Shown in pieces: positions 58,011-64,000 of a DNA stretch of 64,000 nucleotides (position 1 is the first letter of the stretch; each line of letters begins with the position of its first letter). The notes under the pieces were generated by a model. That model saw only the letters and a list, made by a program, of their open reading frames with translations, was not told where the DNA came from and searched no databases. Origin of the DNA: Mesorhizobium sp. Root552 (GTDB lineage: Bacteria > Pseudomonadota > Alphaproteobacteria > Rhizobiales > Rhizobiaceae). The position numbers were made by a program, and so were the translations under genes. The stretch is from the NCBI RefSeq assembly GCF_001427285.1, contig NZ_LMFV01000015.1, positions 33,949 through 97,948 of the forward strand, given 5' to 3'.

Positions 58011-58915
58011 GCGAGGCGGGCTGGATCGTTGCCGGGTTGCTTGCGGTATCCGGCCTCGCCGCTTTCCTGCTGCGGCACCGGCTCGCACGAGCGGCAGGCT
58101 ACGTTCCTGCCGGTCAGTCCCCAGTGGCAAATGGCGAGCGGCGCGAGGATGCCCAGCGCACCGGCAATGGCAGCCGGCCGGAAGACCGCAAGCTCGACGA
58201 CCGCTTCGAACTCGACGAGCTCGAAGTCTCGGATGTCATGGTCCACCGCACCAACATGCGCTCGGTCAACGCCGACAACGCGCCGGAGGTCGTGGTGCGC
58301 GAGATCCTGCAGAGCCCGCACACCCGCATGCCGCTGTGGAAGGGCTCGCTCGACAACATCGTCGGCGTGCTGCACGCCAAGGACCTGCTGCGCGCCCTGA
58401 ACGACGTCGGCAACGACTTTACCCAGATCGACGTCATGAAGGTCGCGGACAAGCCGTGGTTCGTGCCCGACACCACCACGCTTCAGGAGCAGCTCAACGC
58501 TTTCCTGCGCCGCAAGGCGCATTTCGCCATCGTCGTCGACGAGTATGGCGAGGTCGAAGGCCTGGTGACGCTGGAAGACATTATCGAGGAGATCGTCGGC
58601 GAAATCGCCGACGAGCACGACATCGACATGCAGGGCGTCAAGCAGGAGGCCGACGGGTCGGTCGTGGTCGAGGGCACGGTTGCGATCCGCGACCTGAACC
58701 GCGCGCTGGACTGGGACTTGCCCGACGAGGAGGCGACGACCATTGCAGGGCTCGTTATCCACGAAACGCAGTCGATCCCGGAGGAGAAGCAGGCCTTCAC
58801 TTTCCACGGCAAGCGCTTCGTGGTCATGAAGCGCGACAAGAACCGCATCGCGCGGCTCAGAATCAGGCCGGCAAGCGTCGAGGCCGAGCCTCATTCTCCG
58901 AGGAAGCCGGAATAG
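58007..58915 (+). CDS. CBS-pair/CorC_HlyC-domain protein lacking the CNNM (DUF21) membrane domain
   Basis: This 302-residue protein has two CBS domains ([20 protein letters not shown] to [29 protein letters not shown] to [20 protein letters not shown]) and a C-terminal CorC_HlyC transporter-associated domain ([20 protein letters not shown]). Relatives after aroB in rhizobia are usually about 430 residues, with an N-terminal four-helix DUF21 domain. Here only one helix ([17 protein letters not shown]) and a polar linker precede the CBS pair. The frame is intact, so this is a shortened form rather than an obvious pseudogene. Its last 53 bases overlap the convergent aqpS gene. Possible role in Mg/Co efflux or regulation. 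Confidence 0.85.
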   Translation: MSEAGWIVAGLLAVSGLAAFLLRHRLARAAGYVPAGQSPVANGERREDAQRTGNGSRPEDRKLDDRFELDELEVSDVMVHRTNMRSVNADNAPEVVVREILQSPHTRMPLWKGSLDNIVGVLHAKDLLRALNDVGNDFTQIDVMKVADKPWFVPDTTTLQEQLNAFLRRKAHFAIVVDEYGEVEGLVTLEDIIEEIVGEIADEHDIDMQGVKQEADGSVVVEGTVAIRDLNRALDWDLPDEEATTIAGLVIHETQSIPEEKQAFTFHGKRFVVMKRDKNRIARLRIRPASVEAEPHSPRKPE

Positions 58916-59573
58916 GCCTGGGCCAGAAATACCGCGCCGCAGCGATTGCCATCGCCGCCCCGATCAGCTGGGCGACGACAAAGCCCGCGACATGCTGCGG
59001 CAGGATGCCGGCAGGCGTTGCCGAAAATGCGCGCATGACCGTCATCGCCGGATTGGCGAAGGCGGTCGAGGCGGTGAACCAGTAGGCAGCGCCGATATAG
59101 AGGCCGACCGCCACCGGCACCACGGTCGGAGCGCGGGCAACGCAGCCCAAAATGACAAGAATCAGGCCGAAGGTGGCGACCCCTTCCGCCAGCCATTGGC
59201 CGGACCCGGTACGGGCCGTGACCGCGATCTGCAGGACGGGCAGCTCGAACATGGCGTGCGCCGCCCACACCCCGATCAGGAAACCGGCAAGCTGGGCGAT
59301 GCAATAGGGAGCGACGTCGCGCCATTTCAATTGGCCGTTCGCAGCAAAGGCGATGCTGACCGCCGGATTGAGATGCGCGCCCGACACCGGGCCGAGCAGC
59401 CAGATCAGAACCACCAGCATCGCGCCTGTCGAGGTAGACGTGACGAGAAGGGCAAGCGCCGCCGATCCGGGTGACAATTCGGCTCCCATGATGCAGGAGC
59501 CCACTATCGTAGCGAGCAGGAAGGCCGATCCGAGCGCCTCGGCGACCAGCCGTTTGAAAAGCGGTTCGCTCAT
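58863..59573 (-). CDS. aqpS: Aquaglyceroporin-family channel of the ars operon
   Basis: MIP-family channel of 236 residues with six helices and two NPA half-helices, GAHLNPAVS and TAFANPAMT. In Sinorhizobium meliloti, AqpS in an arsR-aqpS-arsC operon lets arsenite made by ArsC flow out. Here the order is arsR-arsC-aqpS, each overlapping the next by four bases, which supports that function. The second NPA lacks the directly following Arg of water-selective aquaporins, consistent with a wider pore. Inner membrane. Its 3' end overlaps the CBS gene. Confidence 0.88.
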   Translation of the reverse strand: MSEPLFKRLVAEALGSAFLLATIVGSCIMGAELSPGSAALALLVTSTSTGAMLVVLIWLLGPVSGAHLNPAVSIAFAANGQLKWRDVAPYCIAQLAGFLIGVWAAHAMFELPVLQIAVTARTGSGQWLAEGVATFGLILVILGCVARAPTVVPVAVGLYIGAAYWFTASTAFANPAMTVMRAFSATPAGILPQHVAGFVVAQLIGAAMAIAAARYFWPRPIPASSENEARPRRLPA

Positions 59574-60097
59574 GGCCTGTTACCCGCCGATGGTGATGCG
59601 CCCTCCGCCTTGCCGATCTCGACGAGGTGGCTTTTGACAGTGAGATGATCGAGCTTGTCGAGCGGCAAGGCAAGAAACAGCGAAATACGTGTCTTCATGT
59701 ATTTGAACGCCGTGACAAAAGCCGTTTCCTTTTCGATGTCGGTTCCGGCAACGTGCGATGGATCGTCTATGCCCCAATGCGCGGTTGCGGGATGACCGGG
59801 CCAGACCGGGCATTGTTCGCCGGCCGCATCGTCGCAAACGGTGAAGATGAAGTCCATCGACGGGGCATCTGCACCGGCAAATTCATCCCAGCTTTTCGAG
59901 CGCAAATCATCCGTCGGATAGCCGTAGCTATCGAGAACTTTCAGGGCGAACGGATTGACCTCGCCCCTGGGATAGCTGCCCGCCGAATAAGCCCTGAAGC
60001 GCGGTGCGCCGTCCTTTCGAAGGATGCCTTCGGCCAGGATGGAGCGCGCGGAGTTTCCGGTGCACAGGAAAAGTACATTGAAAGGTCGAACGGTCAT
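59570..60097 (-). CDS. arsC: Arsenate reductase, low-molecular-weight phosphatase type
   Basis: Reduces arsenate to arsenite. The 175-residue protein opens with the LMW-PTP loop FLCTGNSARSILAEG, followed by FRAYSAGSYPRGEVNP and the segment DFIFTVCDDAAGEQCPVWPG, which supplies the redox cysteines and the general-acid region. ATGA overlaps join it to arsR and aqpS. The thioredoxin/glutaredoxin partner is not encoded nearby. Confidence 0.92.
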   Translation of the reverse strand: MTVRPFNVLFLCTGNSARSILAEGILRKDGAPRFRAYSAGSYPRGEVNPFALKVLDSYGYPTDDLRSKSWDEFAGADAPSMDFIFTVCDDAAGEQCPVWPGHPATAHWGIDDPSHVAGTDIEKETAFVTAFKYMKTRISLFLALPLDKLDHLTVKSHLVEIGKAEGASPSAGNRP

Positions 60098-60465
60098 GAC
60101 GGAATTGTCCGGTTGGTGGTTGGGTTGTCGGGGCTACAGCATGGCGCGAGCTTGCTCAGAAGCGGCGCACAAACTTCCGGCTTGCCTTCGCAGCAGTCCG
60201 TGAGCAGGAACAGCACCAGTTCGTGAAAGGACGTCAGTTCGGCACGATAGAGAATTGAGCGGCCTTGCCGCTCGCCACAGACCAATCCTGCTCGCATCAG
60301 CACTGCCAGATGCGCCGACATCGTGTTTTGTGGAACGCCGCTCAAACGCGCCAGTTCGCCTGCGGCGATACCTTGCGGTCCGGCCGACACCAGTGCGCGG
60401 AAAGCGTCGAGGCGGGTGGGTTGGGCTAGCGCCGAGAGCGCATCGATTGCGGCTTGTGTATCCAT
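60094..60465 (-). CDS. arsR: ArsR-family metalloid-responsive repressor
   Basis: Winged-helix repressor of 123 residues: ALSALAQPTRLDAFRALVSA, ELARLSGVPQNTMSAHLAVL (recognition helix) and a wing GERQGRSILYRAE. The C-terminus has clustered cysteines (DCCEGKPEVCAPL, LAPCCS) that can bind arsenite, a layout seen in some alphaproteobacterial ArsR proteins. ATG 60465 lies directly beside a 6-bp inverted repeat that is probably its own operator. First gene of arsR-arsC-aqpS. Confidence 0.92.
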   Translation of the reverse strand: MDTQAAIDALSALAQPTRLDAFRALVSAGPQGIAAGELARLSGVPQNTMSAHLAVLMRAGLVCGERQGRSILYRAELTSFHELVLFLLTDCCEGKPEVCAPLLSKLAPCCSPDNPTTNRTIPS

Positions 60466-60485
60466 ATATCCAGAATAATGGATAT
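60466..60485. promoter_or_regulatory. Putative ArsR operator
   Basis: ATATCC (60466-60471) and GGATAT (60480-60485) form an inverted repeat with an 8-base spacer, immediately upstream of the arsR start codon. The local sequence is far more AT-rich than its surroundings. The site would overlap the ribosome site and probably the transcription start, consistent with autorepression. Confidence 0.6.
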
Positions 60486-60526
60486 GTATGACGGCTGCGT
60501 GACGGCGAGCTACACCACCGCCGGCC

Positions 60527-60829
60527 TCACCACCTTGTCGCTTCGCCGGGCGCCGCCGCCTCGACGGCGAGCGCATGCAGGCCTGCCTTGAATTCGGCAT
60601 CGAGGGCGGCGTTGACGGCGCGGTGGCGATCGACCCGGCTCATGCCGGCAAAGGCGGGTGCGACAATTCGTACCCTGAAATGCGTTTCGCCCTCGCCGTC
60701 GAACTTGGCGACATGGCCGTGCTCGACATGGTGATGGCCCGCATGCAAATGGCTTTCATTGATCACCACCAGCCGATCCGGCGAAAAAGCCTTGGCCAGT
60801 TTCGCTTCGATCGTCGCCTGTATGGACAT
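60527..60829 (-). CDS. BolA family protein
   Basis: This 100-residue protein has the BolA class-II-KH fold. The signature THFRVRIVAPAFAGMSRVDR HRAV is split here for length; it precedes NAALDAEFKAGLHAL. It has an unusual His-rich loop (HLHAGHHHVEHGHV), which in BolA/IbaG proteins helps ligate a [2Fe-2S] cluster with a monothiol glutaredoxin. Divergent from the J-domain gene, an arrangement common in Rhizobiales. Role in iron-sulfur or redox homeostasis is inferred from the family. Confidence 0.9.
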   Translation of the reverse strand: MSIQATIEAKLAKAFSPDRLVVINESHLHAGHHHVEHGHVAKFDGEGETHFRVRIVAPAFAGMSRVDRHRAVNAALDAEFKAGLHALAVEAAAPGEATRW

Positions 60830-60975
60830 CGCCGTTATCCCTCACCACATAGGCGTTACCGCCAAAAAAGAATTCGCCGCTGTCAGCATTAAGCCGTGAT
60901 TCAGCGGTTAGGGGGAACAATCGCGAAAATGTCAATTCTTGTTTCGCACCGGCGATCGGCTCATACATCGGTCAA

Positions 60976-61593
60976 ATGAAAGCGTACCCGAAATATTTCG
61001 AGAAGATTCGAATCCGCCCCGAGAAGGACGCGGAATTGAAGTCTCGTGCGCCAGCCTGCCAGTGGGACGGCTGCAAGGAGCCAGGTACCCATCGCGCGCC
61101 GGTCGGGCGTCTCAAGGAAGGCGAGTATTTCAAGTTCTGCTTCGACCATGTGCGCGAATACAACAAGGGATTCAACTACTTCTCCGGTGTCTCGGACAAC
61201 GAGATCGCCCGCTTCCAGAAGGAAGCGATGACCGGCCACAGGCCGACATGGAAGATGGGCGTCAACGGTAGCGCACGGTCCGCGCCGGATTTCGCTCAGG
61301 CCCGCTCAGGCCGCGCCGGTTACCACAACCGCATGCGCGACCCGTTCAACCTGTTCAACGATCCGCGCGACCACGGCGCGCCGCGCGAGCGCAAGACCAA
61401 GCCCCTGGAAACCAAGGCGCTCGAAACGCTCGGCCTCGACGCAAGGGCAACCGGCAAGGACATCAAGGCGCGCTACAAGGAACTGGTGAAGCTCCACCAT
61501 CCGGATGCGAACGGCGGCGACCGGGGTTCGGAAGACAGGTTCCGCGACGTACTCCAGGCCTATCGCGTGCTCAAGCAGGCGGGCCTGTGCTGA
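60976..61593 (+). CDS. J-domain (DnaJ-like) protein with N-terminal Cys/His motif
   Basis: This 205-residue protein has a C-terminal J domain: ATGKDIKARYKELVKLHHPD with the HPD signature, then RFRDVLQAYRVLKQAG. The N-terminal half has CQWDGC and FCFDH, a possible zinc site, and a basic middle. It likely stimulates an Hsp70 ATPase; the client is unknown. Divergent from bolA and 175 bases before cobS. Confidence 0.88.
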   Translation: MKAYPKYFEKIRIRPEKDAELKSRAPACQWDGCKEPGTHRAPVGRLKEGEYFKFCFDHVREYNKGFNYFSGVSDNEIARFQKEAMTGHRPTWKMGVNGSARSAPDFAQARSGRAGYHNRMRDPFNLFNDPRDHGAPRERKTKPLETKALETLGLDARATGKDIKARYKELVKLHHPDANGGDRGSEDRFRDVLQAYRVLKQAGLC

Positions 61594-61767
61594 GCGGGAT
61601 TCGGGTTGAACCGCGCCAGACCGCAGCGCGGGCACAGCCGAGCCTAAAATGAGGTCCAGCCCCATTTCCAACTTTCATCCGGTTGGAAAAGGCTCTAAAC
61701 CCGCCCGCGAGGAAAATTTGTTGCCGGCGAAGCGCGCGCATTCGCCTTCGGGAGACGTTAAGACGTT

Positions 61768-62754
61768 ATGAACAAGGTCGATCGCGATATTGCCAACCTG
61801 CCGGACACCACGGTGTCGGTGAAGGACAAATTCGGCTTCGATTCGAAGATGGTCGTGCCTGCCTATTCGGCCGCCAGCGAGCATGTGCCGGACATCGATC
61901 CCGACTATCTGTTCGACAAGGCCACCACGCTCGCGATCCTGGCCGGCTTTGCCTACAACCGCCGCGTCATGGTCTCCGGCTACCACGGCACCGGCAAGTC
62001 GACCCACATCGAGCAGGTCGCGGCCCGCCTCAACTGGCCGTGCGTGCGCGTCAACCTCGACAGCCACGTCTCGCGTATCGATCTCGTCGGCAAGGACGCC
62101 ATCGTGCTGCAGGACGGCCAGCAGGTCACCGAGTTCCGCGACGGCATCCTGCCCTGGGCCTACCAGCACAATGTCGCGCTGTGCTTCGACGAATACGATG
62201 CCGGCCGCCCGGACGTGATGTTCGTCATCCAGCGCGTGCTGGAATCGTCCGGCCGCCTGACGCTGCTCGACCAGAGCCGCGTCATCCGCCCGCACCCGGC
62301 CTTCCGCCTGTTCGCCACCGCCAACACCGTCGGCCTCGGCGACACCACCGGCCTCTACCATGGCACCCAGCAGATCAACCAGGCCCAGATGGACCGCTGG
62401 TCGATCGTTACCACGCTGAACTACCTGCCGCACGATAACGAGGTTGCCATCGTGCTGGCCAAGGCCAAGCACTATCGCGACGCCAAGGGCAAGGACATCG
62501 TCAACAAGATGGTGCGCGTCGCCGACATGACGCGCTCGGCCTTCGTCAATGGCGACCTCTCCACCGTCATGAGCCCGCGCACGGTCATCACCTGGGCCGA
62601 GAACGCCGAGATCTTCGACAATGTCGGCATGGCCTTCCGCCTGACCTTCCTCAACAAGTGCGACGAGCTTGAGCGCGCCCTTGTGGCCGAGTTCTACCAG
62701 CGCGCCTTCGGCGAGGACCTGCCGGAAAGCGCAGCCAACGTCGTGCTCGGATAA
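61768..62754 (+). CDS. cobS: Aerobic cobaltochelatase subunit CobS
   Basis: AAA+ ATPase subunit of the CobNST complex that inserts cobalt into hydrogenobyrinate a,c-diamide in aerobic cobalamin synthesis. The 328-residue protein has Walker [10 protein letters not shown], Walker [11 protein letters not shown] and sensor region [20 protein letters not shown]. The length is standard. cobT follows after 11 bases, forming an operon. Confidence 0.96.
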   Translation: MNKVDRDIANLPDTTVSVKDKFGFDSKMVVPAYSAASEHVPDIDPDYLFDKATTLAILAGFAYNRRVMVSGYHGTGKSTHIEQVAARLNWPCVRVNLDSHVSRIDLVGKDAIVLQDGQQVTEFRDGILPWAYQHNVALCFDEYDAGRPDVMFVIQRVLESSGRLTLLDQSRVIRPHPAFRLFATANTVGLGDTTGLYHGTQQINQAQMDRWSIVTTLNYLPHDNEVAIVLAKAKHYRDAKGKDIVNKMVRVADMTRSAFVNGDLSTVMSPRTVITWAENAEIFDNVGMAFRLTFLNKCDELERALVAEFYQRAFGEDLPESAANVVLG

Positions 62755-62765
62755 TCAAGACGCCG

Positions 62766-64000
62766 ATGGCGGGACCGGGCGACAACACACGCAGCAAGCC
62801 GAAAACGGGCTCTGAGGCAGACAGCTTCAAGCGCGCCATAACGGTGTGCATGCGCGCCATTTCCAACGACAAGGAAATGGAAGTCGCCTTCGCCAAGGAC
62901 AAGCCGGCCCTGGCCGGAAACCGGGCGCGGCTGCCGGAACTGCCGAAGAAGGCCTCGAAGACCGATATTGCCGTCACCCGCGGGCTTGGCGATTCCATGG
63001 CGCTGAAGCGCGCCTGCCACGACCAGCGCATCCACACCCGCCTTGCCCCGGAAGGCAAGCTTGCCCGCGCCATCTACGACGCCGTCGAGCAGGCGCGCGT
63101 CGAGGCGATCGGCTCGCGCGCCATGGCCGGTGTCGCCGACAATATCGGCGTCATGCTGGAAGACAAATACGCCAAGGCCAATCTGGCCGAGGTTCGCGAA
63201 CAGGCCGATGCCCCGCTGGAGGAAGCGCTAGCGCTGATGGTGCGCGAAAAACTGACCGGGCGCGCGGTGCCGAAGAGCGGCGAACGCATGGTCGAGCTGT
63301 GGCGCGACTGGGTCGAGGAAAAGGCCGGCGCCGACCTTGAGGGGCTTTCCGACAAGCTTGGCGACCAGCAGGCGTTCGCCCGCGTCGTGCGCGACATGCT
63401 GGCCTCGATGGAGATGGCCGAGGAACTCGGCGACGACCAGGAAACCGAGGACACCGAAGACAGCGACGACGACCAGCCGCAGGGCGAGGATCAGAGCGAA
63501 GAAGGCGGCGAGGACGATTCCGGCTCCGAGGAGTCCGAGCCCGAGGATGCGGACTCTTCCGACGACGACGACGAGGCTTCGGAAACCGAAGCGTCCGAAG
63601 CGACGTCCGAAGACCTGTCCGACGAGGACGAGGACGACGCCGAGACGCCGGGAGAAGCCCGGCGCAACGACAACCCCTTCAACAATCTGTCGAAGGATGT
63701 CGACTACAAGGTCTTCACCACCACCTTCGATGAGACCGTCGGCGCCGATGACCTGTGCGACGAGGAGGAGCTGGACCGGCTGCGCGCTTTCCTCGACAAG
63801 CAGCTTGCCAATCTCTCCGGCGTCGTCGGCCGCCTCGCCAACCGCTTGCAGCGGCGCTTGATGGCGCAGCAGAACCGCTCGTGGGATTTCGACCTCGAGG
63901 AAGGTTATCTCGACCCGGCGCGTCTCGTGCGCGTCGTCATCGATCCGATGCAGCCGCTTTCCTTCAAGCAGGAACGCGACACCAAGTTCCGCGATACGGT
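62766..64000 (+). CDS. cobT: Aerobic cobaltochelatase subunit CobT (3' end beyond the window)
   Basis: Partner of CobS in the cobalt chelatase. The visible 411 codons run without a stop to the window edge. The sequence starts [20 protein letters not shown] and has an N-terminal helical domain ([20 protein letters not shown]). It continues with a highly acidic low-complexity stretch at about 219-300 (runs of Asp/Glu/Ser), typical of CobT, and then resumes with [20 protein letters not shown] and [20 protein letters not shown]. The C-terminal von Willebrand-type metal site lies outside. ATG 62766 is 11 bases after the cobS stop. Confidence 0.95.
   Translation, partial: MAGPGDNTRSKPKTGSEADSFKRAITVCMRAISNDKEMEVAFAKDKPALAGNRARLPELPKKASKTDIAVTRGLGDSMALKRACHDQRIHTRLAPEGKLARAIYDAVEQARVEAIGSRAMAGVADNIGVMLEDKYAKANLAEVREQADAPLEEALALMVREKLTGRAVPKSGERMVELWRDWVEEKAGADLEGLSDKLGDQQAFARVVRDMLASMEMAEELGDDQETEDTEDSDDDQPQGEDQSEEGGEDDSGSEESEPEDADSSDDDDEASETEASEATSEDLSDEDEDDAETPGEARRNDNPFNNLSKDVDYKVFTTTFDETVGADDLCDEEELDRLRAFLDKQLANLSGVVGRLANRLQRRLMAQQNRSWDFDLEEGYLDPARLVRVVIDPMQPLSFKQERDTKFRDT

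Noticed and set aside
60976..61010. Similarity of the J protein N-terminus (PKYFEKIR) to that of P450-DyP (PKYFERIK)
   Set aside because: The match covers only eight residues and nothing around it aligns, so it is taken as coincidence.

Overview
The window is chromosomal DNA of a GC-rich alphaproteobacterium, most likely a Rhizobiales member of the Mesorhizobium/Aminobacter type. The evidence is the gene content and order: xerD-accA, aroK-aroB, bolA next to a J-domain gene, then the aerobic cobaltochelatase pair cobS-cobT, plus leuB/leuD, an AqpS-type arsenic operon and rhizobial-style intergenic mosaic palindromes. No tRNA, rRNA, transposase or CRISPR array was seen. The assignment is by recognition, not by database search.

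Layout. 1-844: noncoding repeat-rich DNA. 845-4151: asd and, divergently, a DEAD-box helicase. 4175-12540 (minus strand): amide/urea-type uptake cluster 1, transcribed amiC-amiR-hydrolase-urtA-urtB-urtC-urtD-urtE-ureE-like, with an intrinsic terminator in the leader between amiR and the hydrolase. 12958-20064: a class III adenylate cyclase with TPRs, a 1419-residue cytochrome P450-DyP peroxidase fusion, and a Crp-type regulator. 20403-37441: an eight-gene operon I do not recognise. 37713-45217: amide uptake cluster 2, amiC-amiR-urtABCDE-fmdA, again behind a leader terminator. 45393 to the end: housekeeping genes (leuB, VOC protein, ridA family, exported protein, ade, leuD, L,D-transpeptidase, accA, xerD, aroK, aroB, CBS protein, arsR-arsC-aqpS, bolA, J protein, cobS, cobT cut by the window edge).

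Most interesting part: 12.9-37.5 kb. Six of the eight operon proteins (20403-32261 and 34952-37441) look like paralogues of one another. They share an N-terminal beta-rich unit, and four of them carry a P-[QR]-G motif followed by four or five Ig-like modules of about 95 residues. None shows a signal peptide or membrane segment. Embedded among them is a protein with a papain-type Gln/Cys/His/Asn tetrad at exactly papain spacing. A perfect TGTGA-N6-TCACA CRP box lies between the cyclase and P450-DyP genes, and a 9/10 CRP box lies between the crp gene and the operon. The Crp protein keeps the cAMP-binding Arg-Thr and the Arg-Glu DNA-reading residues of CRP. I infer a locally wired cAMP regulon that controls a P450-DyP enzyme and an undescribed protein assembly.

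The two flanking transporter clusters are paralogous nitrogen-scavenging systems. Both have AmiC-type amide sensors and AmiR-type ANTAR antiterminators. Their catabolic enzymes differ: cluster 2 carries an acetamidase/formamidase, while cluster 1 carries a MetX-like alpha/beta hydrolase and an orphan UreE-like protein.
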